Shown here: piece by piece, positions 9,033-18,118 of the stretch | Position numbering within the stretch: position 1 is the stretch's first letter | How the letters are laid out: every line of letters begins with the position of its first letter | Translations under genes and position numbers: made by a program | Notes under the pieces: generated by a model | Database searches by the model: none | The model's input: the letters and a program-made list of their open reading frames with translations, nothing else | Told to the model about the DNA's origin: nothing | From: an uncultured Bacteroidia bacterium | GTDB lineage: Bacteria > Bacteroidota > Bacteroidia > Bacteroidales > Prolixibacteraceae | Length of the DNA: 42,312 bases | Reading direction: 5' to 3' | Assembly (NCBI GenBank): GCA_903923905.1 | Contig: CAIXZH010000032.1 | Span: 1-42,312, forward strand

Positions 9033-9743
9033 TTAACTTCTTGAGTTTGTTAAGTTTGCAACCTTTGTTAATCCAGAAAGGTTGATAATTTTAATTTTAC
9101 GTCCTTGCAGATCTATTAACTTATCCTGTTTAAATTCAGACAGGAGCCGGATTATGGATTCAGTAGCCGTTCCAACTGTATTGGCTAGTTCCTCTCTGGT
9201 TAAAGAAATCTGAAGTGTTTGATCTGCGTCCAGATCAAAGTTTTCTTTAAGAAGCAAAAGTACTTCAGCTAAACGTTCCCGAACTGTTTTCTGTGCAATG
9301 TCGGTAATGTAATCATTAGCCTCTTTTAACTCTGCGCATACAATTCTAAGCATTGCAAGGGAAAATGAGGAATTTTTTTCTATCAGATTAAGTAATGTTT
9401 TATAAGGGACATGGCACAAAATGGCATCTTCAATGATTTTTGAAGTAGTACAGGCAGATTCCTGACTCAGTAATGAGCGATAGGCAATAATATCCCCTTT
9501 TCTTGCAAATCGAATAATCTGCTCTTTACCATCTATACCTGTTTTATAAACTTTGACAATCCCCCGGATTATACAGTAAAACCCAGTGAGCCGGCTGCCT
9601 TCTTTATAGACTATACTTCCTTTCTTGAGGGATGTGCAGGTCTTTTCATAATTCAGACTTTTAAGTTCTTCTTCGCTTAATGACTTGAAAAAGCGAAATC
9701 CTGAAAGTGTAATATCATCCATTGGTTCGGTCAAATTTTTCAT
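9033..9743 (-). CDS. Crp/Fnr family transcriptional regulator
   Basis: The 236-residue protein has an N-terminal cyclic-nucleotide-binding fold (KKGSIVYKEGSRLTGFYCIIRGIVKVYKTG and GDIIAYRSLLS), a long dimer helix, and a C-terminal winged HTH (LTREELANTVGTATESIIRLLSEFKQDKLIDLQGRKIKI read in short pieces). The N-terminal cysteine cluster of FNR is missing (only one Cys near the start), so an oxygen-sensing iron-sulfur cluster is unlikely. The canonical cAMP-binding RXS pattern is also not evident. It is transcribed divergently from the yceI-like gene, with a perfect dyad in between that is a natural candidate for its operator. Confidence 0.93.
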   Translation of the reverse strand: MKNLTEPMDDITLSGFRFFKSLSEEELKSLNYEKTCTSLKKGSIVYKEGSRLTGFYCIIRGIVKVYKTGIDGKEQIIRFARKGDIIAYRSLLSQESACTTSKIIEDAILCHVPYKTLLNLIEKNSSFSLAMLRIVCAELKEANDYITDIAQKTVRERLAEVLLLLKENFDLDADQTLQISLTREELANTVGTATESIIRLLSEFKQDKLIDLQGRKIKIINLSGLTKVANLTNSRS

Positions 9744-9812
9744 AATAGAAAAAAATAGTATAGATATTTTTGTGCGCTAAATATACTATTAAAATTTAAA
9801 AGTTAATTCGTG

Positions 9813-9832
9813 TCATTTTAAGAACAAAATGA
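9813..9832. promoter_or_regulatory. Perfect dyad TCATTTT-N6-AAAATGA, candidate Crp/Fnr operator
   Basis: Seven-base arms at 9813-9819 and 9826-9832 are exact reverse complements around AAGAAC. The site sits between two divergent genes, about 70 bases upstream of the Crp/Fnr start and 44 upstream of the yceI-like start. Size and symmetry suit a Crp/Fnr dimer. Assignment to this regulator is inference from position. Confidence 0.5.
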
Positions 9833-9875
9833 TTCCTGTCATTGTTATTAGCATAATTAAAAACTATAAAATATT

Positions 9876-10523
9876 ATGAAATATCAGGAATTAAAATCAG
9901 AGAATGAACGTATTGAACTAACTAATTTAGGTCGAATTAAAAAATCCGTTATTGCGTGGGCGATGATTTTTGTTTGCTTTAGTATTACAGCTAGTGCCAC
10001 AGATTATGTTGTTGATAAAGGAGTTAGTACGGTAAAATGGGAAGCAAAGAAGGTGACCGGAAAACACAATGGAACTATTGCAATTGCTAATGGAACTCTA
10101 TCAGCAAACAAAGCAACAATTACAAGTGGTACATTCGTAATTGATATGAAAAAAATTATTGATTTGGATCTTACAGATTCAGGGTATAATAAAAAACTGG
10201 TCGGACATCTATCTTCTGATGATTTCTTCGCGGTTGATAAATTTCCTGAATCTACCCTGGTTATTAAAAATGTGACACTTGTATCAGGAAGTGACTATAA
10301 GGTATCAGGCGATCTCACGATTAAGGGAGTTACAAATCCTTTTGAGTTCAATGCAAAAGTTACCCAGAATGGTGATAAACTAAATGCAGAAGGCATTATG
10401 ACCATAAACCGTGCAAAGTTTGGGGTTAAATATGGCTCAAGCAGCTTTTTCCAGGGATTGGGAGATAAAGTAATCTATGATGATTTCACTTTGGCATTTA
10501 ATATTGTAGCTCTGAAAAAATAG
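9876..10523 (+). CDS. YceI family periplasmic lipid-binding protein
   Basis: YceI proteins are lipocalin-like beta barrels that bind isoprenoid or similar amphiphiles in the periplasm. The mature part opens with YVVDKGVSTVKWEAKKVTGKHNGT and includes HLSSDDFFAVDKFPEST and VSGDLTIKGVTNPFEF, all characteristic of the family. A hydrophobic signal segment (AWAMIFVCFSITASA) is preceded by an unusually long n-region of about 28 residues, so the true start may be further inside, but no good alternative start codon is seen. A strong terminator follows. The divergent Crp/Fnr gene and the shared dyad suggest joint control. Confidence 0.92.
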   Translation: MKYQELKSENERIELTNLGRIKKSVIAWAMIFVCFSITASATDYVVDKGVSTVKWEAKKVTGKHNGTIAIANGTLSANKATITSGTFVIDMKKIIDLDLTDSGYNKKLVGHLSSDDFFAVDKFPESTLVIKNVTLVSGSDYKVSGDLTIKGVTNPFEFNAKVTQNGDKLNAEGIMTINRAKFGVKYGSSSFFQGLGDKVIYDDFTLAFNIVALKK

Positions 10524-10545
10524 AGTTTTAGGTTATTTTAATAGG

Positions 10546-10576
10546 AAAAGATGTTCTAAGGAGCATCTTTTTTTTT
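10546..10576 (+). terminator. Rho-independent terminator after the yceI-like gene
   Basis: AAAAGATGTT (10546-10555) pairs with AGCATCTTTT (10562-10571, one G-T pair) around a 6-base loop and runs into a stretch of T. It ends the yceI-like transcript and separates it from the folate cluster. Confidence 0.8.
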
Positions 10577-10620
10577 GCATTCATTGAAAATTTTGGTTTA
10601 AATTTATCCAAAACTAGGAA

Positions 10621-11340
10621 ATGACAAAAGTTGCATTAATAACTGGCAGTGCAGTAAGGATTGGTCGCGAAATTGCCAGTCATTTGGCTGATAATGGGTG
10701 GAATCTTGCACTTCATTTTAGCACTTCATCCATTGAGGTTTCAGCATTTGAAATTGAACTTAAATCGAAATATTCTGATCAGCAATTTCATTCCTTTAAA
10801 ACTGATTTAGGGGCTACAGATCAAACCGAAAAGCTCATCGCACAAGTCATCGGGCAATTTGGATCACTTGACCTTCTCATCAATAATGCTTCAGTGTTTG
10901 AACCTGCCTCATTCAAAAATACATCCAGCGATTTTCTGATCAGGAACACCACCGTCAACTTAGTGTCACCTTACATCCTTATGCGTGATTATGCCAATAA
11001 TGCCTTATGTGGTCAGATAATTAATGTTGTGGATACAAGAATTACAAATGATAAGAGTGATTTTCTTGCTTATTCTCTTTCAAAAAAGTCACTATGGGAA
11101 TTGACTAGGATGGCAGCGCTGGAATTGGCACCACACTTTCGCGTCAATGCAATAGCCCCTGGTGCGGTTTTACCTCCGGTTGGAAAGGACAAATCCTATC
11201 TTGAAAAAATTGCCTTATTTACACCGATGAAAACCCCTTCAGGCATGAATTCAATATTGAAAAGTATTGATTATATAATAGATAATCAGGACTTAACAGG
11301 TCAACTGATCTTTTGTGACGGAGGAGGTCATTTAATTTAA
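10621..11340 (+). CDS. Short-chain dehydrogenase, probable pteridine reductase (FolM-like)
   Basis: This 239-residue Rossmann-fold SDR has the nucleotide motif TGSAVRIGR, the NNAS segment INNASVFEP, the active site Y-x-x-x-K in YSLSKKSLWEL, and ends with a typical GGGHLI tail. The form TGxxxRIGR, with Arg in the glycine motif, plus NNAS followed by an aromatic, is seen in the pteridine reductase/FolM branch, which reduces dihydromonapterin or dihydrobiopterin. The neighbouring folB and folK genes support a pterin role. It may take over part of the dihydrofolate reductase function or make tetrahydromonapterin. The SDR call is certain; the pterin substrate is inference. Confidence 0.85.
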   Translation: MTKVALITGSAVRIGREIASHLADNGWNLALHFSTSSIEVSAFEIELKSKYSDQQFHSFKTDLGATDQTEKLIAQVIGQFGSLDLLINNASVFEPASFKNTSSDFLIRNTTVNLVSPYILMRDYANNALCGQIINVVDTRITNDKSDFLAYSLSKKSLWELTRMAALELAPHFRVNAIAPGAVLPPVGKDKSYLEKIALFTPMKTPSGMNSILKSIDYIIDNQDLTGQLIFCDGGGHLI

Positions 11341-11352
11341 AGATTTTTGAGG

Positions 11353-11385
11353 TTGATGGGTTAAATTTCAAATTTTGTATATTTA
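11353..11385 (+). promoter_or_regulatory. Possible promoter for folB-folK
   Basis: TTG (11353-11355), a 22-base spacer and TATATTTA (11378-11385, seven of eight match to TAnnTTTG) lie in the 78-base gap before folB. Confidence 0.3.
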
Positions 11386-11418
11386 ACCGATCAAAAGAGT
11401 ATCACCAATATTTATCAT

Positions 11419-11772
11419 ATGGCAATAATCCGGATTAAAAATTTGATTATTCCTGCAATTATCGGATTTAACCCCGAAGAGCGGGTTAACCATCAGGAGG
11501 TTATCCTTAATCTTGAAATTGAGGTAGATATTTCCAGGGCTGTCAATACTGACCATGAAGATACAATTTATAATTATAAGACAATTACAAAGGCTATAAT
11601 CTCCTTTGTATCAGAAAGCAGGTATAATTTACTTGAGAAATTGACCTATGAGGTATTAGAACTGGTCATGAAAGATGAACGGGTTATCAGGGCAAAGGTA
11701 GAAATTGACAAACCAGGTGCTCTGCGATTTTCGGATTCGGTTTCGGTAGAATTAGAAACAATTCGGAAATGA
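11419..11772 (+). CDS. folB: Dihydroneopterin aldolase
   Basis: FolB converts 7,8-dihydroneopterin to 6-hydroxymethyl-dihydropterin and glycolaldehyde in folate synthesis. The 117-residue protein shows IRIKNLIIPAIIGFNPEERVNHQEV (E of the pterin pocket in the GFxPEER segment), the mid-section DTIYNYKTITKAI, the helix FNLLEKLTYEV-like YNLLEKLTYEVLELV, and the C-terminal KPGALRFSDSVSVEL with the catalytic Lys region. Length and motifs agree with the family. Its stop overlaps the folK start by four bases (ATGA), so the two are translationally coupled. Confidence 0.96.
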   Translation: MAIIRIKNLIIPAIIGFNPEERVNHQEVILNLEIEVDISRAVNTDHEDTIYNYKTITKAIISFVSESRYNLLEKLTYEVLELVMKDERVIRAKVEIDKPGALRFSDSVSVELETIRK

Positions 11773-12140
11773 ATCACGAGTGTATCATTGGGATTGGATC
11801 GAATATCAATGCAGAGCAAAACTTTGCAGCTGCGCTCTTTTTTCTTAGACAAGAGCATAACCTGATAGCTGTTTCCTCCAAGATTAAGACTGTTCCCATC
11901 GGGATAACAGATCAGCCCGACTTTCTTAATGGCGCCGCCAGAGTTATCACAACAATGGAGAAGGATGATTTCCGAACCTATTTGAAAGGAGTTGAAGACA
12001 GGTTGAGTCGCGACCGCAATTCCCCAAAATTTGGCCCCAGGACTATGGATCTCGACATTGTTATCTGGGACGGAAATATCATTGATCCTGAATATTACGA
12101 TCGTGATTTTTTAAAAACTGTCGTTGACGAAATATTTTGA
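11769..12140 (+). CDS. folK: 6-hydroxymethyl-dihydropterin pyrophosphokinase (short form)
   Basis: FolK transfers pyrophosphate from ATP to 6-hydroxymethyl-7,8-dihydropterin, the step after FolB. Visible are the N-terminal IGIGSNINAEQNFAAAL, QPDFLNGAARV (pterin binding), and FGPRTMDLDIVIWDG with the magnesium aspartates. At 123 residues it is shorter than the usual 150-160: the C-terminal part after the DLDIV motif is reduced to about 25 residues. The reading frame stops cleanly and key residues are intact, so it is more likely a natural short variant than a broken gene. It converges with metH across 34 bases. Confidence 0.9.
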   Translation: MNHECIIGIGSNINAEQNFAAALFFLRQEHNLIAVSSKIKTVPIGITDQPDFLNGAARVITTMEKDDFRTYLKGVEDRLSRDRNSPKFGPRTMDLDIVIWDGNIIDPEYYDRDFLKTVVDEIF

Positions 12141-12174
12141 ACAGATAGAAATTTGTTGAAATAGGGTAAAGATC

Positions 12175-15100
12175 TTATTTATAACTCAAATTTGAAGGGA
12201 GAAATTTCTCAACATATTCAACTGGAGCATCTTTTCGTTTTGCAAAGTCAATAATCTGATCTTTTTCGATTTTTTCCAATCCGAAATAAACGGCATTCTG
12301 ATGCGCAAAATATTGACCACATACTGAAGCGGTCGGGTACATGGAGAAGTGTTCTGTCAGGTGGATATCAGCCTTTTCAGATGCCCCAAGTAAATCAAAT
12401 AATATTTTCTTTTCTGAATGCTCAGGACAAGCTGGATAACCGGCAGCTGGTCTTATCCCCTGGTATTTGCAGTTAATCAGATCTAGAGCCGAAAGATTTT
12501 CACTCGGCGAGTATCCCCAGAATTCTTTTCTTACCCTTTCATGAAGCCTTTCAGCAAATGCCTCTGCCAGGCGATCAGCAAGTGATTCAAGCAAAATTGC
12601 CTGATAATCATTACCTTCCTTTTTAAATTTCTCAACCCATTCTGCCACTCCGATCCCTGCCGTCACAGCGAATCCACCGCAGTAATCTGCAATGCCTGAA
12701 CTTTTAGGTGCCACAAAATCACTCAGACAATAATTAGGCAGCTTTGGGGCCCTTTTTTGCTGTTGGCGCAAATGATGGAAGGTCCCTTGAATTGCCTGAC
12801 GACTTTCATCCGAATAAAGTTCAATATCATCACCCACTGAATTTGCAGGCCAGATTCCGACAACTCCTTTTGCAGTGATCATTTTTTTTGCAATGATTTC
12901 ATCCAGAAAAATATTGGCTTCATCATACAGCTTCCTTACTTCAGCACCCTGATTTGGGTCATCGAAGATAGCTGGAAATTTTCCCCTGAATTCCCAGGCA
13001 ATGAAGAAAAAAGTCCAGTCAATGTAATGTCTTAATTCCTCCAGAGGGTAGTCTTCAAATACCTGAATTCCCAAATTTCGGGGAGTATAGATCATTATTG
13101 AATCATTCCAGCCCGGATTAAATGCATTAGCCCTGGCAGCGGCAAGTGTGAGGTACTCTTTGGGTTTCTTGGCACTGTGGGTTGCCCGCAATTCCTTGTA
13201 TTCGCTTTTTATTGAGGCAAGATATTCAGGTTCATTAGCTAAAAGGTTTGAAACAACCTGAACAGCCCGTGAGGCATCTTTAACATAGACAACAGTCTGA
13301 CTATATTCAGGGGCAATTTTCACTGCAGTATGAATCTTGGATGTAGTAGCGCCTCCAATTATCAGGGGAACTTTGAATCCACGCCGCTCCATTTCATGAG
13401 CCACATGAGCCATCTCTTCCAGGGATGGAGTGATCAGGCCACTGAGCCCTATGATATCTGCATTTTCTTCAATAGCTTTGTCTAAAATTTTTTCTGCAGG
13501 CACCATAACTCCCAGATCTACAACCTCATAGTTGTTACAGGCCAAAACTACACCTACAATATTTTTCCCGATGTCGTGGACGTCTCCTTTAACTGTGGCC
13601 ATCAGAATCTTCTTCTTTTCGGTTGGAGCCTGTTTTAAATCCAGTTTATCCTGCTCAATAAAGGGCTGTAAATAGGCAACCGCCTTTTTCATCACACGGG
13701 CTGATTTAATAACCTGGGGAAGAAACATTTTTCCACTTCCAAACAGGTCACCTACCTTATTCATCCCATCCATTAATGGTTCTTCAATTACCCTGATTGC
13801 ACTGTTATATTCGGGAAGCAATTCGTTAATATCTTCCTCGATAAATTCAGTTATACCTTTAACCAGAGCATGTTGTATTCGTTCTTTTACTTCCAGTAAC
13901 CGCCACTCCTCAGTTTTCTCCTCTTTTTTCCCACGCGCTGCGAGGTTTTCAGAGAATGCGAGAATTCGTTCTGTAGCATCAGGTCTGCGGTTCAGAATCA
14001 CATCCTCAACATATTCGAGCAGGTCTTTTGGGATCTCGTCATAGATTTGCAACATTCCCGGGTTCACAATTCCCATATCAAGACCTGCCGCAATTGCATG
14101 GTATAGAAAAACCGAGTGAAATGCTTCACGAATCGTGTTATTTCCCCGGAAGGAGAAAGAGACGTTGGAAATTCCCCCGCTGACTTTGGCGTAAGGGAGA
14201 TTCTCTTTAATCCATTTTGTAGCCCGAATAAAATCGAGTGCATAAATATTATGCTCTTCAATGCCTGTTCCAACAGTCAGTACGTTAGGATCGAATATGA
14301 TATCCTGGGGTGGGAAATAGACTTCATCAACCAGAATGTGATAAGCGCGCTTGCAAATGCGGATCCGGTCTTCGAAAGTAGCCGCCTGACCCTGTTCATC
14401 GAAGGCCATGACAACGGTGGCAGCGCCGTATTTTTTTATTTTCCGGGCACATTCCTTGAAGAATGCTTCCCCTTCTTTTAGGCTGATTGAATTTACGATT
14501 GCCTTACCCTGAAGGCATTGTAAACCAGCTTCAATGACAGTCCACTTGGAGGAATCAACCATTACCGGCAGGCGGGCAATATCGGGTTCAGACATTACAA
14601 GGTGGAGAAAGCGTATCATCTCTTTTTCAGCGTCAAGCATGGCATCATCCATGTTCACGTCAATCACCTGAGCTCCTCCTTCGACCATTTCGCGGGCTAT
14701 GGCAAGAGCTTCTTCATATTTTTCCTCCCGGATAAGTCTGGCAAATTTTATGGAACCGGCAACATTGCACCGTTCTCCGATATTTATAAAGTTGGATGAT
14801 TTAGCGACAGTCAGGGGTTCCAATCCACTCAATCGCGTTGCTATTTCAGGTTTATTGGGTTTGTGGGGTTTGGCATATGCTGCCATTCTTGCCAATTCAC
14901 GAATATGTTCAGGCGTTGTTCCGCAGCATCCACCGATGATGTTCACCATCCTGCTATCAAAAAACTCCTTTACGTAAACCCCCATCATTTGGGGTGTTTC
15001 GTCATATTCTCCAAATTGGTTAGGTAGCCCTGCATTGGGATGGGCGCTGATATAAAATGGTGCTTTACGGCTGAGTTCTTCGAGGTAGGGACGTAACTCT

Positions 15101-15846
15101 TTGGCACCCAAAGAACAGTTTAATCCTATTGTCAATAAATTAATGTGTGATAATGAATTAAGAAATGCCTCAACAGTCTGACCCGAAAGGGTACGCCCGC
15201 TCGCATCAGTTATTGTGCCTGAGATCATCACGTCGATAGAAATTTGCCGGCTTTCAAGAACCTCCTCGATAGCCATCATAGCTGCTTTGGCATTCAGGGT
15301 GTCGAAAATCGTCTCCACAAGAAGAAGATCAGCACCGCCATCCAGTAGTCCTTCAACCTGTTCGCGGTAGGATTCTTTCATTTCGGCGAAAGTAATGGCA
15401 CGGTAACCTGCGTCATTGACATCGGGTGACATCGAACAGGTTTTATTGGTGGGTCCGACTGAGCCGGCCACATACCGGGGCTTTTCCGGTGTTGAATAAA
15501 GAACAGCTGCCCGGTGAGCAATTTCAGCCGACTTTTTATTGATCTCATAAACAAACTCCTCCATAGCATAGTCTGCCTGGGATACACGTGTGGCATTAAA
15601 TGTATTGGTGGCAATGATATCTGCACCAGCTTCCAGAAAATTCTCGTGAATCTCCTGAATTACTGATGGTTTAGTGATAGAAAGCAGATCATTATCTCCT
15701 TTTAGCGGGGAAGGCCAATTCATAAATTGTTCACCCCGAAAATCTTCTTCAGTCAATTTAACCCGTTGGATCATTGTTCCCATCGCACCATCAAGAACAA
15801 GAATCCGATGTTTCAGGGCTTCCCTTATATCACTAAGTTTAATCAT
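12175..15846 (-). CDS. metH: Cobalamin-dependent methionine synthase
   Basis: MetH moves the methyl group of 5-methyltetrahydrofolate to homocysteine through methylcobalamin. All modules are present in about 1,223 residues: homocysteine domain ([10 protein letters not shown] near the start, zinc cysteines in GLNCSLGA and GGCCGTTP), pterin domain ([19 protein letters not shown]), the cap, the cobalamin domain with the DxHxxG motif in GDVHDIGKN and [11 protein letters not shown], and the AdoMet-reactivation domain ([18 protein letters not shown] cysteine region). The ATG at 15846 is used; ATG 15852 and a further frame to 15873 are alternatives. The 170-base upstream gap shows no cobalamin or SAM riboswitch that I can recognise. 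Neighbouring folate genes share the one-carbon theme. Confidence 0.98.
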   Translation of the reverse strand: MIKLSDIREALKHRILVLDGAMGTMIQRVKLTEEDFRGEQFMNWPSPLKGDNDLLSITKPSVIQEIHENFLEAGADIIATNTFNATRVSQADYAMEEFVYEINKKSAEIAHRAAVLYSTPEKPRYVAGSVGPTNKTCSMSPDVNDAGYRAITFAEMKESYREQVEGLLDGGADLLLVETIFDTLNAKAAMMAIEEVLESRQISIDVMISGTITDASGRTLSGQTVEAFLNSLSHINLLTIGLNCSLGAKELRPYLEELSRKAPFYISAHPNAGLPNQFGEYDETPQMMGVYVKEFFDSRMVNIIGGCCGTTPEHIRELARMAAYAKPHKPNKPEIATRLSGLEPLTVAKSSNFINIGERCNVAGSIKFARLIREEKYEEALAIAREMVEGGAQVIDVNMDDAMLDAEKEMIRFLHLVMSEPDIARLPVMVDSSKWTVIEAGLQCLQGKAIVNSISLKEGEAFFKECARKIKKYGAATVVMAFDEQGQAATFEDRIRICKRAYHILVDEVYFPPQDIIFDPNVLTVGTGIEEHNIYALDFIRATKWIKENLPYAKVSGGISNVSFSFRGNNTIREAFHSVFLYHAIAAGLDMGIVNPGMLQIYDEIPKDLLEYVEDVILNRRPDATERILAFSENLAARGKKEEKTEEWRLLEVKERIQHALVKGITEFIEEDINELLPEYNSAIRVIEEPLMDGMNKVGDLFGSGKMFLPQVIKSARVMKKAVAYLQPFIEQDKLDLKQAPTEKKKILMATVKGDVHDIGKNIVGVVLACNNYEVVDLGVMVPAEKILDKAIEENADIIGLSGLITPSLEEMAHVAHEMERRGFKVPLIIGGATTSKIHTAVKIAPEYSQTVVYVKDASRAVQVVSNLLANEPEYLASIKSEYKELRATHSAKKPKEYLTLAAARANAFNPGWNDSIMIYTPRNLGIQVFEDYPLEELRHYIDWTFFFIAWEFRGKFPAIFDDPNQGAEVRKLYDEANIFLDEIIAKKMITAKGVVGIWPANSVGDDIELYSDESRQAIQGTFHHLRQQQKRAPKLPNYCLSDFVAPKSSGIADYCGGFAVTAGIGVAEWVEKFKKEGNDYQAILLESLADRLAEAFAERLHERVRKEFWGYSPSENLSALDLINCKYQGIRPAAGYPACPEHSEKKILFDLLGASEKADIHLTEHFSMYPTASVCGQYFAHQNAVYFGLEKIEKDQIIDFAKRKDAPVEYVEKFLPSNLSYK

Positions 15847-16043
15847 TTTCATTTTTTGTAAACTAAAAATCAAGAATCCCTGAGGTTATTGGGTACTTTA
15901 TTCCCTATTCATAACAACTTAATAACCTATTTGGATCAGTTAAATGATAATATTTTTAAGAACTTTACAACCTTAATAATTAGGCTCTAAAGTTACTATT
16001 TACTACTTGTTAAATTCAAGTTAGAAGATGAACCTCTAAAATC

Positions 16044-16721
16044 ATGATTAATAATACAATAAATAAGGTTCTTGCCCGATGCAAAGGTGTTTTTTTTGAT
16101 ATGGATGGAGTTCTTTATGATTCCATGGGGGCTCATGCAGATGCTTGGAGCAAGGCATTTGAGCATTTTGGAATTGATTTTTCGCCTGAAAAGGTTTATC
16201 AAAACGAAGGACGAACTGCACACTCTACCATAAACCTTGTCTATCAGCAAAATGAAGAGCGGATGGCTACTGAATCTGAGATTGATCAGATCTATTCAAA
16301 AAAGAGTGAACTAATTGAAGCATATCCTGATGCTATTCCTTTTATAGGAGCAAAAGTACTTATGGGAGAACTTAAGGACAAGGGAATTGATATCTGGGTA
16401 GTTACGGGTTCTATGCAGGATAAATATCTGGAAGCTTTACTCCGGGATTTTGAAGGATTGATTACGGCTGAGAAGATCATATCCGGCCGGGATGTCAGAC
16501 ATTGCAAACCTCATCCTGAACCTTACCTGACGGCATTACACAAATCCGGACTTTTGGCTGATGAGGTAATTGTGATCGAAAATGCACCACTGGGTATCCA
16601 GTCGGCCAAAGCGGCAGGAATTTATACTGTTGCTATAAATACCGGGATTTTGGAAGACTGCATTTTAATGGAATCGGGAGCCGATTTGCTTTTTAAGGAT
16701 TGGAAAGCCCTGATGGAATAG
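16044..16721 (+). CDS. HAD superfamily hydrolase (beta-phosphoglucomutase-like)
   Basis: The 225-residue protein carries all four HAD motifs: FFDMDGVLYDS (nucleophile D19 and acid D21), VVTGS (motif II), the lysine in HCKPHPEPY (motif III) and VIENAPLGIQSAKAAG (motif IV, with Glu-Asn where many members have Glu-Asp). A helical cap sits between motifs I and II, as in subfamily IA phosphatases and beta-phosphoglucomutases. A phosphosugar or similar small phosphate ester is the likely substrate, but it cannot be chosen from sequence. A PQQ-propeller gene follows after 26 bases in the same direction. Confidence 0.92.
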   Translation: MINNTINKVLARCKGVFFDMDGVLYDSMGAHADAWSKAFEHFGIDFSPEKVYQNEGRTAHSTINLVYQQNEERMATESEIDQIYSKKSELIEAYPDAIPFIGAKVLMGELKDKGIDIWVVTGSMQDKYLEALLRDFEGLITAEKIISGRDVRHCKPHPEPYLTALHKSGLLADEVIVIENAPLGIQSAKAAGIYTVAINTGILEDCILMESGADLLFKDWKALME

Positions 16722-16747
16722 CCGTAGATTAAGAATAAATTATTTAT

Positions 16748-18040
16748 ATGAAAAAAATTCAACGTGTACTGGCAATTTGCATGAGGCTGATTTTCCCGAT
16801 TTTTAGTCTGACAACATCTTTTGCACAGGAGAGTAACTGGACCCATTTTAGGGGGAGCCACCTGAATGGAATATCGGGTGACACTTTAGTACCCGTTTTC
16901 TGGAATGATACCACAAATATAATCTGGAAAACTGATATCAGGGGGCGGGGATGGTCCTCGCCAGTAGTTTTCGGGAACCAGGTTTGGATGACCTCAGCAA
17001 CAGTTGACGGGAAAGAGATGTCGGGAATTTGTGTGGATTTCAAATCGGGTAAGCAGTTATTTTATATCCTCCTGTTCAAACAGGACAGTATCTATGGCAA
17101 GCATCCTGTAAACACCTATGCCACTCCTACTTCCTGTATTGAGCAAGGATTTGTCTATCTTAATTTTGGAAGTTCCGGAACGGCATGTGTTAATACCGAA
17201 AGCGGTCAGATTGTGTGGAAAAGGAGCGATCTGAAATGTGACCATATGCAGGGAACCGGAGCTTCACCGATCCTTTATAAAGATCTGCTTATTCTTCACT
17301 ATGAAGGAACAGATCATCAGTTTATTGTGGCACTTAACAAGAAAACCGGGGAGACTGTCTGGCGAACTGAACGTCCACCGGAATGTTATGAGCACCTCGC
17401 ACCCGTCGGGAAGAAGGCCTATGTAACGCCAATTGTTATCAAGGTTGGAGGGAAAGATCTCCTGGTATCCAACGGGGCAGCAGTATGTATTGCCTATGAG
17501 GCAGAGACCGGCAAGGAGGTTTGGCGGGTTGTCCAGGGAGAGGATTCGACCATTGCCATGCCTTTTAGTGAGGAGGAAATAGTTTACTTTTATACCAGCT
17601 TTGTGACGCCAGAGAATGGAGAGAAATATGCCGAATTACTGGCTGTAGATCCTAAAGGTTTGGGTGATATTACCAAAACGAATGTGTTGTGGAGGCTGAA
17701 ATCACCAGTTTTACAACTTCTTACTCCATTAATTAAGGATGGAATAATCTATACGGTTGACAGCCGAAACAACCTTCTGGTAATTGATGCCAGAACCGGA
17801 GTCACCCTATATTCCAAAAAGCTGAAGAACAGATATAACTCTTCACCGGTTTATGCCGGAGGAAGAATCTATTTTACATCGGTTAAGGGTGAGACACTTG
17901 TCCTGCAAGCCGGCAGGACACTCCAGGTAGTAGCGGAAAATAAGTTGCCCGGAGATGTGTATGCCACACCGGCAATTGTTAAGAACTCAATCCTGATTCG
18001 CAATGAGTTTTCACTTTACCGAGTAGGACCGATAAAGTGA
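16748..18040 (+). CDS. Secreted PQQ-like beta-propeller protein
   Basis: A signal peptide ending near SFAQES precedes a propeller of about 400 residues with repeated blades of the PQQ/quinoprotein type: WKTDIRGRGWSSPVV, VNTESGQIVWKRSDL, LNKKTGETVWRTERP, YEAETGKEVWRV, IDARTGVTLYSKK. It starts WTHFRGSHLNG, as in many secreted quinoprotein-like proteins of Bacteroidota and Planctomycetota. Typical alcohol-dehydrogenase PQQ ligands (the vicinal disulfide) are not seen, so a binding or scaffold role in the periplasm is as likely as an enzymatic one. It is followed by a bidirectional terminator. Confidence 0.88.
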   Translation: MKKIQRVLAICMRLIFPIFSLTTSFAQESNWTHFRGSHLNGISGDTLVPVFWNDTTNIIWKTDIRGRGWSSPVVFGNQVWMTSATVDGKEMSGICVDFKSGKQLFYILLFKQDSIYGKHPVNTYATPTSCIEQGFVYLNFGSSGTACVNTESGQIVWKRSDLKCDHMQGTGASPILYKDLLILHYEGTDHQFIVALNKKTGETVWRTERPPECYEHLAPVGKKAYVTPIVIKVGGKDLLVSNGAAVCIAYEAETGKEVWRVVQGEDSTIAMPFSEEEIVYFYTSFVTPENGEKYAELLAVDPKGLGDITKTNVLWRLKSPVLQLLTPLIKDGIIYTVDSRNNLLVIDARTGVTLYSKKLKNRYNSSPVYAGGRIYFTSVKGETLVLQAGRTLQVVAENKLPGDVYATPAIVKNSILIRNEFSLYRVGPIK

Positions 18041-18055
18041 GTTAATGAATTCGTT

Positions 18056-18100
18056 AAAACAGAGAGTGTTATTTCCGGAATAAGTGGCTCTCTCTGTTTT
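18056..18100. terminator. Bidirectional terminator between convergent genes
   Basis: An 11-base perfect stem, AAAACAGAGAG (18056-18066) with CTCTCTGTTTT (18090-18100), encloses a second small hairpin (TTAT..ATAA around TCCGGA). T-rich flanks occur on both strands, so it can stop both the PQQ-propeller gene and the NmrA-like gene. Confidence 0.8.
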
Positions 18101-18118
18101 TATTCTAATTAGATTGGA

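Noticed and set aside
9033-9743. Oxygen-sensing FNR
   Set aside because: The N-terminal cysteine cluster for the iron-sulfur centre is missing.
11769-12140. folK as a truncated pseudogene
   Set aside because: Catalytic motifs are intact, the frame is open and coupled to folB; short forms of the family are plausible in this phylum.
14116-14977. Several plus-strand open frames opposite metH
   Set aside because: metH is full length with all domains; these are composition-driven shadows.
15853-16043. Cobalamin or SAM riboswitch upstream of metH
   Set aside because: The minus-strand leader was searched for the B12-box pattern and for SAM-type conserved pairs and none was recognisable.
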